NCBI GenBank assembly: GCA_934501535.1
Contig: CAKSUM010000004.1
Location: 62,001 to 126,000, forward strand
DNA: 64,000 nucleotides
DNA from: an uncultured Clostridia bacterium
Lineage (GTDB): Bacteria > Bacillota > Clostridia > UBA1381
Reading direction: 5' to 3'
The position numbers were made by a program, and so were the translations under genes. Below, piece after piece: positions 33,726-42,878 of this stretch. The notes beneath the pieces were generated by a model. The model was not told where the DNA came from. It worked only from the letters and a program-made list of their open reading frames with translations, and made no database searches. Within the stretch, counting starts at the first letter, position 1, and each line of letters begins with the position of its first letter.

Positions 33726-34616
33726 ATGAAGAGAATTTTATCTGTACTTATTTCAATGCTTTTATTTGGGACATGCGCTTTTGCGGAGGAGGAAATTCAG
33801 GCGGACTCCGCGCCTGCGCCGCAGAAACAGGTGGATTTATATATTTACGGCGAGGGCGTTGCGCTTTCGGAATTCCCGATAATCGAAAACGGGACGCTGT
33901 TTTTGCCGGTGCGCGAGTATCTTGCAAATCTGGGCGCATACGATTTTTCGGTTGATGAAGATGAACAGATTACGGTTACATACGGCGACAAAATAGCGGC
34001 GATGCATATAGGCAGCACGGCTGCGATGCGAAACGGAGAAACGGCAGAGCTTGCCGCCGCACCGTTTATGATAGGCGAAACGGTATATGCGCCGATGCGG
34101 TTTGTCTCGGAAAGCCTTGGATTTACGGTGGAGGCGAAGGATGACGGAAAAATCCTTTCGGTTTATGCCGACCTGCCGCATGAGGTAAACGCGGCGCAGT
34201 CTGCGGAGGAATACGTAAATTCCGCCCGTCTGACGTCAAAAACGCCGTACCTTATATGGGTAAGCAAGAGCAATTACACGGTTTACACCTTCCTGCGCGA
34301 GAACGGACGGTGGAATTTGGTATATTCGTGCCCGTGCGCAATCGGGGCAAGCTCATCGCCGACGGTCACGGGAACCTTTAAGTATTTCTCGTATGAAACG
34401 CGCTGGACATATGAGAAATTCTATGTCGGGCCGATTATGCGCTTTTACGGCGGATATGCTATTCACTCGACGCTTTTGAATTATGACGGAACCGACTACA
34501 ACGCAACTGTCGGGAAAAAGCTGTCGCACGGCTGCGTGCGTGTACGTCCTGCCGATATTAACTGGCTGGTATCATATGTGCCGCTGCAAACCACTATTCA
34601 CGTAACGGAGTATTAA
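33726..34616 (+). CDS. L,D-transpeptidase (YkuD) with N-terminal stalk domain
   Basis: 296 residues. Signal peptide (1-20), a copper-amine-oxidase-like stalk domain (about 40-150; VREYLANLG, MRFVSESLGF), then a YkuD domain with H247 and the catalytic C270 in SHGCVRV. L,D-transpeptidases form 3-3 cross-links in peptidoglycan or attach proteins to it. The ATG follows AAGGAG. The stalk domain probably positions the enzyme in the wall; its partner is unknown. Confidence 0.92.
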   Translation: MKRILSVLISMLLFGTCAFAEEEIQADSAPAPQKQVDLYIYGEGVALSEFPIIENGTLFLPVREYLANLGAYDFSVDEDEQITVTYGDKIAAMHIGSTAAMRNGETAELAAAPFMIGETVYAPMRFVSESLGFTVEAKDDGKILSVYADLPHEVNAAQSAEEYVNSARLTSKTPYLIWVSKSNYTVYTFLRENGRWNLVYSCPCAIGASSSPTVTGTFKYFSYETRWTYEKFYVGPIMRFYGGYAIHSTLLNYDGTDYNATVGKKLSHGCVRVRPADINWLVSYVPLQTTIHVTEY

Positions 34617-34667
34617 AAAGCGCCGTTCCGCGGTGGTGTCACACGGCGGAGCGCGGATAAAAAGCAA

Positions 34668-34705
34668 AACACCCGTTCGGGGTTTCCGAACGGGTGCATT
34701 TTTTT
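34668..34705. terminator. Bidirectional terminator between convergent genes
   Basis: 11-bp perfect arms CACCCGTTCGG/CCGAACGGGTG with a five-base loop and T run; it serves the transpeptidase and the SLH-PstS genes. Confidence 0.9.
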
Positions 34706-34706
34706 G

Positions 34707-36773
34707 TTATTGAGCGCTTTCGCTTGATTCCAAAAGCGTAACTTTGCCGTCCTTTGCAACGGAGAATTTGTAATTGACGGTTTTAAGAGTAACCGCCGGT
34801 TCTTCGCCGAGTGACTGCTTATACGAGAGTTTCAAATCCGATGTTCCTTCGCGCAGACCGTTTATTACGAAGCTGCATTTGCCCATGCCCGAGTCGGTTT
34901 TCGTTCCGTCCTCGCGGGTTTCCGGCGTGAAGCCGTACGATACGTCGATAATGCGCTCGTCATAGCTGTCAACCGACCAGTAATAGTCGCCGCCCTCGCC
35001 GTCAAGGTCGAACTTGTAGCTGTAGTCATGAAGAGGTCCGAAGCCTGCCTGTTCTACGCAGAGCTGACCCATCGGTGACAGCATGAAGTCCGCAAAACGA
35101 CGTGCCTTTGAATTCTCCGGCGAGTTCTTGTTTATCACAACGTATGTGTTGTTTGAAAGCGGATAGCTGCCGTCGGCGATTGTTTCGTCCGTCGGGAATA
35201 CGCCGTCGATTGAAAGCAGCTTTAAGTAAGTTTTGTTGTCAATTATCATATCCATGTTCTGGAAGTAGTAGTAAATGCTGTAGCCCAAGCCGTAGCCGAC
35301 GGGATCCTCGGTCTGAGAGCCGATAACATCGGTCAGAACGTCGGACATTGCAACAGATGTTGTTTCGCGGCGAATTCTTTCGTTGATTTCCTTGCCGTTT
35401 AAGAAGTGGCGCTGCATCTGCGCATGGCTGCCGCTGTCATTGTTGCGGCAGTACGGATACAGTTTTGCGTCCGGTCCGCCGAGGTCTTTCCAGTTGTCAT
35501 ATTTATCATCGACGTAAATATCGGTAATCTGCTGCGAGGTCAGCCCCTCGATGGAGTTGTCCTTGTTCGTGAAGAAAATCATCGCGTCATACGCTATGGG
35601 GATAAGCTCCAGCTCAACGCCCTTGTTTTTCGCTTCCTCGATGATGTCCTCTGCCGGATAAACCGATGCGATAATTGCGTCAACCTCGCCGTTTATAAGG
35701 CGCTCGTAGGACGCATGACTCTTGCTGTGCTTTGCCGGCTTGCTCGGGTGATTGAAGCCGTTGGAGAACAGGTTTGTATAGATAGCCTGCGTGAACGGAT
35801 AGGTCGAGGTCGAGCCGTCAATCACGGGCATTTCCTTGTCGAAACCGTACTCTACGGCGTACTGCGACGGATAATTCTGATAGTTCTCAATAGCGGACAT
35901 CAGCAGGGTTGCTGCATTCGCGCGTGTTGCCGCGGTTTTCGGTTTTGCGTCATTTATGTCGGTGGGTTCTTTGTCCTCGCCGTTGTCAATGTAGTCATAG
36001 TCAAGAATGTTATGGTAGCCCATAGTGTTGTATGCGCTGTATGCCCACGGCGAAATATCGTCCGCGTCGGTTATGTCATAGCCCTCGAGGTCTGCTTTTG
36101 TCGCGTTTTTGTTTTCCTCGGCAAGACCGGCGTACCAGATGCCGCGCGCCGTCATTGCGGTAAGCTCCTCGCGCGATACGTTTCTCTGCGGATTAAATTC
36201 CGTTGCGCTGTCGCCGCTGACTATTCCGAATTTTCTCGCTGCCGTTACAACCTCCGCGTACCATGCGTCCTTGGCTACGTCATCAAAGCCGCTGTCGGTG
36301 CCGGCAGAACTGTCAAGACCCAAAAAGCGCATAATCATTGCGGTTGCTTCCGCGCGCGTGATGTTGCTTGCCGGAAGTGCGTTTCCTTTGTCATCGCCCG
36401 AGATTACGCCTCTTGAGGAAAGACGCTTGAGATAATAAAATTCAAAGTCGTCGGTTTCGTCGCTGAAGGTTTTTTCTTCGGCAACGAACGCCTCGATTTT
36501 GCGGTCTTTGTTTTCCGACGGAACGGTCGCAAACATGGTGCCGTCATAATAATCCGACAGAGCTATCGGGGTTTTGGTGTCGGCATAGCGAGCCGTCAGG
36601 TGGTCGAAATCCTGATAACTCTCGCGGAAATATTTCTCGCCCTCGGGACACGGAATACTCACCACGGTAAATGGGGGCTGCGCCGTTTCCGCTGTTTCGG
36701 CAAATGCCGGAACCGACGCCGTACTCATTGCCATCACGCCTGCAAGCAATGCGCTTTTGAGTTTAATGTTCAT
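34707..36773 (-). CDS. SLH-domain protein fused to a PstS-like phosphate-binding domain
   Basis: 688 residues. Signal peptide (1-25), three S-layer-homology repeats (about 110-310; ITRAEATAMIMRFLG, GFDDVAKDAWYAEVV, NVSREELTAMTARG), then a PstS-type periplasmic-binding domain (about 315-570) with the phosphate-loop-like DGSTSTYPF and NDSGSHAQMQRHF. A C-terminal beta domain (about 585-688) recalls chagasin-like I42 inhibitors. SLH repeats bind secondary wall polymers, so this is a wall-anchored ligand-binding protein. No pst transporter genes are nearby. The ATG follows a GGAGG site. Confidence 0.88.
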   Translation of the reverse strand: MNIKLKSALLAGVMAMSTASVPAFAETAETAQPPFTVVSIPCPEGEKYFRESYQDFDHLTARYADTKTPIALSDYYDGTMFATVPSENKDRKIEAFVAEEKTFSDETDDFEFYYLKRLSSRGVISGDDKGNALPASNITRAEATAMIMRFLGLDSSAGTDSGFDDVAKDAWYAEVVTAARKFGIVSGDSATEFNPQRNVSREELTAMTARGIWYAGLAEENKNATKADLEGYDITDADDISPWAYSAYNTMGYHNILDYDYIDNGEDKEPTDINDAKPKTAATRANAATLLMSAIENYQNYPSQYAVEYGFDKEMPVIDGSTSTYPFTQAIYTNLFSNGFNHPSKPAKHSKSHASYERLINGEVDAIIASVYPAEDIIEEAKNKGVELELIPIAYDAMIFFTNKDNSIEGLTSQQITDIYVDDKYDNWKDLGGPDAKLYPYCRNNDSGSHAQMQRHFLNGKEINERIRRETTSVAMSDVLTDVIGSQTEDPVGYGLGYSIYYYFQNMDMIIDNKTYLKLLSIDGVFPTDETIADGSYPLSNNTYVVINKNSPENSKARRFADFMLSPMGQLCVEQAGFGPLHDYSYKFDLDGEGGDYYWSVDSYDERIIDVSYGFTPETREDGTKTDSGMGKCSFVINGLREGTSDLKLSYKQSLGEEPAVTLKTVNYKFSVAKDGKVTLLESSESAQ

Positions 36774-36897
36774 ATTATACCTCCTGTTTTAATGCGGAAG
36801 ATTTTTCCGCAGATTTTCTTATTCTAAGTATATCATACAGATATTTAAAAGTTGTAAAAATAATTATAAATTCAGATTACAAATTTATTAAAATATA

Positions 36898-37080
36898 TTA
36901 ATTTTGTTTGCGCACCACCGCGTATTCATCGCCGAAACGGTAGTAGGGGCAGCTGTTGAACGAGCCTTGCATAAAACGAAGCATTTCGTCCTCGTCAAGG
37001 TTGATTTCGCACACGTAACATTCATATTCATCGTCATAGCTGTAATATGCGCAGCTGTCGCAGCTTGTCTGTTTTTTCAT
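36898..37080 (-). CDS. Small Cys-rich protein (DUF6472-like)
   Basis: 60 residues with CDSCAYY, then YECYVC and SCPYY: five cysteines spaced as paired CxxC-like elements, plus an acidic LDEDEM stretch. The pattern matches, from memory, the DUF6472 family of Clostridia, of unknown function. It is probably a small metal- or zinc-binding cytoplasmic protein. The ATG at 37080 follows GAGGAA; a slightly longer frame starts 12 bases earlier. Alone between two exported-protein genes. Confidence 0.75.
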   Translation of the reverse strand: MKKQTSCDSCAYYSYDDEYECYVCEINLDEDEMLRFMQGSFNSCPYYRFGDEYAVVRKQN

Positions 37081-37182
37081 AGTATTCCTCACTTATTTAT
37101 TTTCCCGGATTGCAAAAAGGTTCATTAATTTTACAAATAAATTATAATACAAAATTTCCCGGAAGTCAATTCAAAAAACTTG

Positions 37183-37211
37183 TTGACTTTTGTCAAAATC
37201 TCTGTTATTCT
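37183..37211 (+). promoter_or_regulatory. Promoter of the polysaccharide deacetylase gene
   Basis: TTGACT (37183-37188) and TATTCT (37206-37211), 17 bases apart. Confidence 0.7.
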
Positions 37212-37229
37212 GTAAATGGGGTGAATGAT

Positions 37230-38546
37230 ATGAACAAGAGATTTATAGGGGCGCTGCTGTCAACGGCGATTGTAGTATCGGGGGTGGCGGGCGTAATCTC
37301 GCAGAAAGAAAACAAAGAGGGATTTTGTCTGTATTCGGACATAGCGGCGTATATAAACAATTACCCTGTGAAATCCTATAATATAGAGGGATACACGGCG
37401 GTGAACGCCGCGGATTTGAGCGATTACGGATTTAATGTAACGTGGGACGAGGCGGCGCGGCATGTTTCGATAGAGCGCGGTACGGGTGAAATTTTGCCGC
37501 AGAGTACGGTTTATAAAGACGCGAACCGAGCCGGCATGCCGTCAAAGCGGTATGTGCTGTCCGACATCACGGCGGATATGCGCGGAAAAGCGGTAAAGTG
37601 CTATAATGTTGACGGCCGCACGGCTGTTAAATTTGAAGATTTAAAGCGGTTCGGCAAGGTAAGCTGGGATGCAAAGGCGCGCGAAATCAGCCTGACGTTG
37701 AGCGGAATACCGATGGGGGAGAAAAAGCCGGTTGAGGAAAATCCGAACGTAGTCACAATGTACGCGTCGGACGGACGTACGCTGATTGTCGGCACGGACG
37801 AGGTCGGGGCGTATAAGGCGGTGGGCTGGCATGAGGATGTTTCCGAGGTGACGGCGACGCTGTATTCAAAGGACGGCCGCACGCTCACGGTATTTCTGGA
37901 CGAGGTGCCGGTGTATCTCGGCTTGAACTGGTACAGACATAAGCCGGGATCGAGAATGATAGCGCTGACGTTTGACGATGGACCGAGCAGATACACGCCG
38001 GTGATTTTGGACAAATTGCAGGAATACGGCGCAAAAGCGACATTTTTTGTTGTGGGCAGCCGCGTTTCAAAATATGCGGATATAATAAAGCGCGAATCAG
38101 ATATGGGCATGGAAATCGGCAATCACTCGTGGAGTCATGCGAACCTGTCCAAGCTGAGCGCAAGTGCAGTGAATTTGCAGAAAACGCAGACCGACGATGC
38201 AGTACGGCAAATTACGGGAAAGAATACAACGCTTATGCGTCCCCCGTACGGAAGTAAAAATCAGACGGTTTCGGACATATTCAATTTGCCGGTGATTTTG
38301 TGGTCGGTGGACACGCTGGACTGGAAAACGCGCAGCGTGAAAAGCACGGTGGATAGCGTGATGAGAAACGCAAAAGACGGCGATATAGTGCTGATGCACG
38401 ATATTTATGAGGAGTCGGCAAACGCAGCGGCGGAGCTGATACCGAAGCTGATTGATGAGGGGTATGAGCTGGTGACGGTCAGCGAAATGGCAGCGGCACG
38501 CGGCGGATTGAAAAACGCACAAGTATACAGCAGTATAAGAAAATAA
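37230..38546 (+). CDS. Polysaccharide deacetylase with N-terminal stalk-like domain
   Basis: 438 residues: signal/anchor segment (about 5-24), two beta-rich repeats resembling copper-amine-oxidase-like stalk modules (about 30-160), a linker with two YSKDGRTL-like units (about 175-235), then a NodB deacetylase domain. Catalytic features are T247-F-D249-D250, metal ligands H299 and H303 (HSWSH), RPPYG, and the C-terminal LMHD. It removes N-acetyl groups from peptidoglycan or wall polysaccharide. The ATG at 37230 has GGGGTGA upstream. Confidence 0.93.
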   Translation: MNKRFIGALLSTAIVVSGVAGVISQKENKEGFCLYSDIAAYINNYPVKSYNIEGYTAVNAADLSDYGFNVTWDEAARHVSIERGTGEILPQSTVYKDANRAGMPSKRYVLSDITADMRGKAVKCYNVDGRTAVKFEDLKRFGKVSWDAKAREISLTLSGIPMGEKKPVEENPNVVTMYASDGRTLIVGTDEVGAYKAVGWHEDVSEVTATLYSKDGRTLTVFLDEVPVYLGLNWYRHKPGSRMIALTFDDGPSRYTPVILDKLQEYGAKATFFVVGSRVSKYADIIKRESDMGMEIGNHSWSHANLSKLSASAVNLQKTQTDDAVRQITGKNTTLMRPPYGSKNQTVSDIFNLPVILWSVDTLDWKTRSVKSTVDSVMRNAKDGDIVLMHDIYEESANAAAELIPKLIDEGYELVTVSEMAAARGGLKNAQVYSSIRK

Positions 38547-38640
38547 TTGCGTAACACAAAAATAATAAACCGTAAATAACAAACGGGTTATTATTTTTTT
38601 GCAAATTTGCCCAACTTCTCAAAACCTTAACAATTTTATC

Positions 38641-38680
38641 AAAAAAAAACAGGCTGTTTTACTTAAAAACAACCTGTTTT
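38641..38680 (-). terminator. Terminator of gap
   Basis: 15-bp arms (38646-38660 and 38666-38680, one mismatch) followed on the minus strand by a run of T. Confidence 0.85.
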
Positions 38681-38693
38681 ATTATATATGTGA

Positions 38694-39725
38694 TTAGTTA
38701 AGCTCTGCGAAGTACTTAATTGTTCTAACCATCTGACTTGTGTATGAGTTTTCGTTGTCATACCATGAAACAACCTGAACTTCGTAAAGGTCATCGGCAA
38801 CTTTGGAAACCATTGTCTGAGTTGCGTCAAACAGTGAACCGTATCTCATGCCGATAACGTCTGAAGAAACGATAGGATCTTCATTGTAACCGAAACTTTC
38901 AGAAGCGGCAGCCTTCATAGCAGCGTTGATGCCCTCGATTGTAACGTCTGAGCCTTTAACAACAGCTGTCAGAATAGTTGTTGAACCGGTCGGAACGGGA
39001 ACTCTCTGAGCAGAACCGATGAGCTTGCCGTTCAGCTCGGGGATAACAAGACCGATAGCCTTTGCAGCACCCGTTGAGTTAGGAACGATATTTGCAGCAC
39101 CTGCTCTTGCACGTCTTAAGTCGCCTTTTCTGTGCGGACCGTCAAGAATCATCTGGTCGCCTGTGTAAGCGTGAATTGTTGACATGATACCCGACTGAAT
39201 CGGAGCGTAGTCATTAAGAGCCTTAGCCATAGGAGCGAGGCAGTTTGTTGTACATGAAGCAGCTGAGATGATTGTATCGTCAGCTGTAAGAGTCTTTTCG
39301 TTAACGCTGTAAACGATAGTCTTAAGGTCTTTGCCTGCCGGAGCCGAGATAACAACTTTCTTAGCGCCTGCGTCGATGTGAGCCTGTGACTTTTCCTTTG
39401 AGCAGTAGAAGCCTGTACACTCAAGAACAACGTCTACGCCGATTTCGCCCCAAGGAAGATCCTTTGCGTCCTTTTCTGCGTAAATTGTGATTTTCTTGCC
39501 GTCAACCGTGATTGAGCCTTCGCCTGCTTCAACAGTGTGCAGACCCTGACCGATTGTACCGCAGTAGCCGCCTTGTGCTGTATCATACTTAAGAAGATTT
39601 GCGAGCATCTTCGGGTCTGTCAAATCGTTGATGGCAACAATTTCGTAACCCTCTGCACCGAACATCTGACGGAATGCCAGACGGCCGATACGACCAAAAC
39701 CGTTAATTGCAACTTTAACTGACAT
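38694..39725 (-). CDS. gap: Glyceraldehyde-3-phosphate dehydrogenase
   Basis: 343 residues. NAD-binding [10 protein letters not shown], catalytic cysteine in [11 protein letters not shown], and the C-terminal [14 protein letters not shown] are all present. It carries out the NAD-linked oxidative step of glycolysis. The ATG at 39725 follows GGAGGAA. Codon use is plainer and less GC-rich than in its neighbours, as expected for a highly expressed gene. It is a single-gene unit with its own terminator; no pgk or tpi is adjacent. Confidence 0.98.
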   Translation of the reverse strand: MSVKVAINGFGRIGRLAFRQMFGAEGYEIVAINDLTDPKMLANLLKYDTAQGGYCGTIGQGLHTVEAGEGSITVDGKKITIYAEKDAKDLPWGEIGVDVVLECTGFYCSKEKSQAHIDAGAKKVVISAPAGKDLKTIVYSVNEKTLTADDTIISAASCTTNCLAPMAKALNDYAPIQSGIMSTIHAYTGDQMILDGPHRKGDLRRARAGAANIVPNSTGAAKAIGLVIPELNGKLIGSAQRVPVPTGSTTILTAVVKGSDVTIEGINAAMKAAASESFGYNEDPIVSSDVIGMRYGSLFDATQTMVSKVADDLYEVQVVSWYDNENSYTSQMVRTIKYFAELN

Positions 39726-40009
39726 GTTAAAATTCCTCCAATACATTTAATTTAAACAGGAATTTATTCCATTCCTTGTCTATCATATTATATTTTACAT
39801 CAAAAATTCAAAATATACAAGGGGGTTGCGTTAATTTTTTGACATTTTTATCATTTTTGCCGAATTTGCATAAAAAAAGGCGCAAAACTGCACACAAATT
39901 ATAGATTTTTATACGCCTTTTGTCTGCGGTGCAAAAGCTTGGGGTGCGCAAAAGGGTCTTGCGGAAAAGGCGCAGCCCGGGATAAAGACTCGCGCGGTGT
40001 CTGTCCGAT
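39726..40009. other. Intergenic region upstream of gap
   Basis: Holds the gap leader (a TATAAT box on the minus strand near 39790 without a clear -35 box) and a hairpin AAAAGGCG/CGCCTTTT (39875-39921). No coding sequence was recognised. Confidence 0.45.
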
Positions 40010-40038
40010 TTGACAAATTTTGTGCGCAGTGATAAAAT
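40010..40038 (+). promoter_or_regulatory. Promoter of the DUF1275 gene
   Basis: TTGACA (40010-40015) and TAAAAT (40033-40038), 17 bases apart. Confidence 0.75.
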
Positions 40039-40063
40039 ACTGAATGAAAGGACTTTGATAACC

Positions 40064-40786
40064 GTGAAAAAACAGATGAAAGAAACCGGGGAATTTCTCG
40101 AATGTGAAAAATTATGGATATTTATGCTGATGATTGCCGTGGGCGGATTTTTCGGGGCGTACACATATAATCTGAAGGGCAAGGTTTTCTGCAATGCGCA
40201 GACGGCGAATTTCGTCATGCTTGCGGTGCAGCTGGGCGAATTAAATCTGAGCCGTGCGGTTTATTATCTCATTCCGATTTCGGCATATCTTCTGGGCGCG
40301 GTGCTGTCGGAGTTTTTGCCGAAATGTGTAAACAACCTTGAATTACTGCGCTGGGATACATTTTTTGTCGGCTTTGAAATGCTTGCGGTGCTTGCCATAG
40401 GCTTTGTGCCGGACGGTGCTCCGCCGCAAATCTGTCAGGTGGCGATTAATTTCATAGCGTCCATGCAGTATAACACTTTCCGCCGCGCGGAAAACGTCCC
40501 CATGGCAACAACTTTCTGCACAAATCATCTGCGTCAGGTGGGGATAAATGCCGTAAAGTGGCTTCATCACGGAAGCGCCGCGGCGAAGCATAAGCTGTTT
40601 ATGCATATTCTGATGCTCATATCGTTCATTGCGGGCGGCATTTTGTCGACATACCTGTGCATACACTTTAAAGGAAAAGCGATTTGGTGGTCGGAAATAC
40701 TGCTGTTTATCGTGTTTGCCGATTTTCTGCGTGCCGATTTGGGGGCGGAAAAAGGGAAGATACATGTTGTTCCGCACGGACATTAA
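40064..40786 (+). CDS. DUF1275 (YoaK-like) membrane protein
   Basis: 240 residues with six likely transmembrane helices. The sequence has the DUF1275 hallmarks: GFFGAYTYNLKGKVFCNAQTANFV near the N-terminus and NFIASMQYNTFRR, then TTFCTNHLRQ in the middle. The family is of unknown function and is distantly transporter-like. The start is GTG at 40064 with AAAGGA eleven bases upstream; an in-frame ATG lies four codons later. Confidence 0.85.
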   Translation: MKKQMKETGEFLECEKLWIFMLMIAVGGFFGAYTYNLKGKVFCNAQTANFVMLAVQLGELNLSRAVYYLIPISAYLLGAVLSEFLPKCVNNLELLRWDTFFVGFEMLAVLAIGFVPDGAPPQICQVAINFIASMQYNTFRRAENVPMATTFCTNHLRQVGINAVKWLHHGSAAAKHKLFMHILMLISFIAGGILSTYLCIHFKGKAIWWSEILLFIVFADFLRADLGAEKGKIHVVPHGH

Positions 40787-40794
40787 AAAAATAA

Positions 40795-40879
40795 GGCTGC
40801 AAACCTGCCGGGACGGCGCGCCGAAAAGTTCGTTTTTCGGAAAAACCTGCCCCGAAAGCTGTGTTTGCAGTCTTTTTTT
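40795..40879. terminator. Terminator region between DUF1275 gene and ispF
   Basis: GGCTGCAAAC/GTTTGCAGTC outer arms with an inner CCGAAAA/TTTTCGG hairpin, bordered by A and T runs on both sides. Confidence 0.7.
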
Positions 40880-41345
40880 AATCTATCAGTACAACCGCCG
40901 TGGCGGAAATTCCCTCGCCGCGCCCCTCAAAGCCGAGGTGCTCGGTGGTGGTTGCCTTTACGCTTACCGCGCCGATGTCAATTCCCATAGCCTCCGCGGT
41001 GTTGTTCCGCATGGACGGGATATGCGCGAGCAGCTTGGGCTTTTGCGCGATTATCGTTATGTCCGCGTTGACGATTTTATATCCCTCTCCGCGCACCAGT
41101 CCGCACACGTGCCGCAGCAGCGTTATGCTTGAAATTCCTTTGTATTTCGGGTCGGTGTCGGGGAAATGTCTGCCGATGTCGCCGAGCGCTGCCGCACCCA
41201 GAAGCGCGTCACACAGCGCATGCAGGGCAACGTCCGCGTCGGAATGCCCCAAAAGTCCCAAATCGTATTCGATTTTTTCGCCGCACAGGTATAAATCGCG
41301 GCCGGGGACGAGCTTGTGAACGTCATAGCCTTGTCCGATTCGCAT
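40878..41345 (-). CDS. ispF: 2-C-methyl-D-erythritol 2,4-cyclodiphosphate synthase
   Basis: 155 residues, normal length. Metal-binding D8 and H10 ([10 protein letters not shown]), [28 protein letters not shown] motif starting near residue 34, and the C-terminal [15 protein letters not shown]. Fifth step of the MEP isoprenoid pathway. The ATG follows one base after the ispD stop, with AGGAG inside ispD. Confidence 0.97.
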   Translation of the reverse strand: MRIGQGYDVHKLVPGRDLYLCGEKIEYDLGLLGHSDADVALHALCDALLGAAALGDIGRHFPDTDPKYKGISSITLLRHVCGLVRGEGYKIVNADITIIAQKPKLLAHIPSMRNNTAEAMGIDIGAVSVKATTTEHLGFEGRGEGISATAVVLID

Positions 41346-41346
41346 G

Positions 41347-42033
41347 TCAGTTCTCCTTTTTGATGTTTCTGAGTATTTCTTCGGCAAAAAGCATGTCGCA
41401 GGGGGTGGTCAGCTTGATGTTTTCGTAGCTGCCCGGCGTGACCTTTATTCTGCCGATGTATTTTTCATAGAGCGCACAGTCATCGGTTGCGGAAAAACCG
41501 TCCCTTTCCGCCGATTGATGCGCGGATAATATCGATTTGTAATCAAAAACCTGCGGCGTCTGAATGAGGTACGCCGATTCGCGGTCGATTGTGGCTGCTA
41601 TAAAGCCGTCGGCGCCGACTTTTTTCAGGCTGTCTTTCGAGGGAACACCTGCCGCCGCCGCGCCGTACTTTATCGCGCTGCCGACGGTGTTTTCTATAAT
41701 TTCCGCGGTCACGAGTGCGCGCGCGCCGTCATGGATTACCGCGATGTCAGCGCCGTCTGCCGCTTTTAAGCCGAGAAAAACCGACTCCTGACGCGTTTTT
41801 CCGCCCGGGATTACGGTTATCGGCTTTTCAAATTGTTTTGCAAGCCCGGCACACTCGGGTATGTCGCAGCCGCGCGTTACCAAAATGATGCCGTCAATTC
41901 CGCCGCAGCCGCAAAAAGCCGCGAGCGTATGCCAGAGAACAGGTTTGCCGCACGCGGTAAGCAGAACCTTGTTTTTATCCGCACCCATGCGCGTGCCACT
42001 GCCTGCCGCCGCAATTATTGCCGTTATTTTCAT
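41347..42033 (-). CDS. ispD: 2-C-methyl-D-erythritol 4-phosphate cytidylyltransferase
   Basis: 228 residues. Nucleotide-binding [10 protein letters not shown] at the start, then [10 protein letters not shown] and the [17 protein letters not shown] motif. It makes CDP-methylerythritol, the third step of the MEP pathway. Part of the carD-ispD-ispF operon, 39 bases after carD. Confidence 0.96.
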   Translation of the reverse strand: MKITAIIAAAGSGTRMGADKNKVLLTACGKPVLWHTLAAFCGCGGIDGIILVTRGCDIPECAGLAKQFEKPITVIPGGKTRQESVFLGLKAADGADIAVIHDGARALVTAEIIENTVGSAIKYGAAAAGVPSKDSLKKVGADGFIAATIDRESAYLIQTPQVFDYKSILSAHQSAERDGFSATDDCALYEKYIGRIKVTPGSYENIKLTTPCDMLFAEEILRNIKKEN

Positions 42034-42072
42034 TTTTCTGTACTCCTGTCCGTATTCAAGGAAAAAGCCGCG

Positions 42073-42558
42073 CTAAAGCAGCTCCGATATCGTGTCCTCC
42101 ATAATACTTTCGATGTCCTCGCGTTCGGCGACCTCCGACATTGCAAGCTCGCTTACAAAAATCTGTTTTGCATCACATAGCATCTTCCGTTCGCTTGTGG
42201 AAAGCCCTTTCTTTTTATCCATGTACATCAGATATTTCACTACGCCGAGCACGCGGTATATGTCCCCCGAGCGGATTTTTGCCATATTGTCGCGGTGGCG
42301 CCTGTTCCAGTTGTCATTCGGCACAATAGGCTCGCTGCGGAAACGCTTTAAGACCTCGGCGCCTTCCTCCTTGGAAATTATAAGGCGTATGCCGATTTCG
42401 TCGCCGGTATCCACCGGTATCATAACTTTCATGCCATGGGGCGGCATGTACATTATATAGTAGGATTTTGTGCTGCCGTCAACCTTGCGGCTCACTATTT
42501 CGCGTATGATTCCGGCGCCGTGCGTCGGATAAAGTATTTTGTCGCCGACCTTATACAT
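42073..42558 (-). CDS. carD: CarD-family transcriptional regulator
   Basis: 161 residues. The N-terminal RNA-polymerase-binding (RID/Tudor-like) domain reads YKVGDKILYPTHGAGII, and the C-terminal helical domain binds upstream DNA at promoters. CarD stabilises open complexes at rRNA and other promoters. First gene of the operon with ispD and ispF, an arrangement common in Clostridia. A GGAGGTGA site precedes the ATG. Confidence 0.93.
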   Translation of the reverse strand: MYKVGDKILYPTHGAGIIREIVSRKVDGSTKSYYIMYMPPHGMKVMIPVDTGDEIGIRLIISKEEGAEVLKRFRSEPIVPNDNWNRRHRDNMAKIRSGDIYRVLGVVKYLMYMDKKKGLSTSERKMLCDAKQIFVSELAMSEVAEREDIESIMEDTISELL

Positions 42559-42838
42559 AAAAAGTCACCTCCTGTACGTTTATCGCCGGCGTAGCACGGT
42601 GCCGGCGGTACAGCGTTCTGATATTGTGCGGCACATAACCGCATTATACATCAATTATAGCACATTCCGTGCGAAAAGTAAATCCCGAAAAGTGCGAAAA
42701 GTGACCGAAAATTAAAAATATTTTTGTCGGTTTTTCTTATTTCGGGTCAAATTCGGGGCGGTACATTACACGGAGGTTGAGAAATTCTTACAATTGTCTA
42801 ACAAATATTAATGAATTTACCGAATTTGCAAAATTTTA

Positions 42839-42847
42839 TGTTATAAT
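42839..42847 (+). promoter_or_regulatory. Extended -10 promoter
   Basis: TGTTATAAT with no good -35 box upstream, 32 bases before the zinc-ribbon protein start. Confidence 0.5.
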
Positions 42848-42878
42848 CAAAATGAACAGATATGCAAAAAAGGAGCAG

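Noticed and set aside
35406..36416. 336-codon frame antisense to the SLH-PstS gene
   Set aside because: It mirrors the third-position G/C of the true gene; no ribosome site or known motif.
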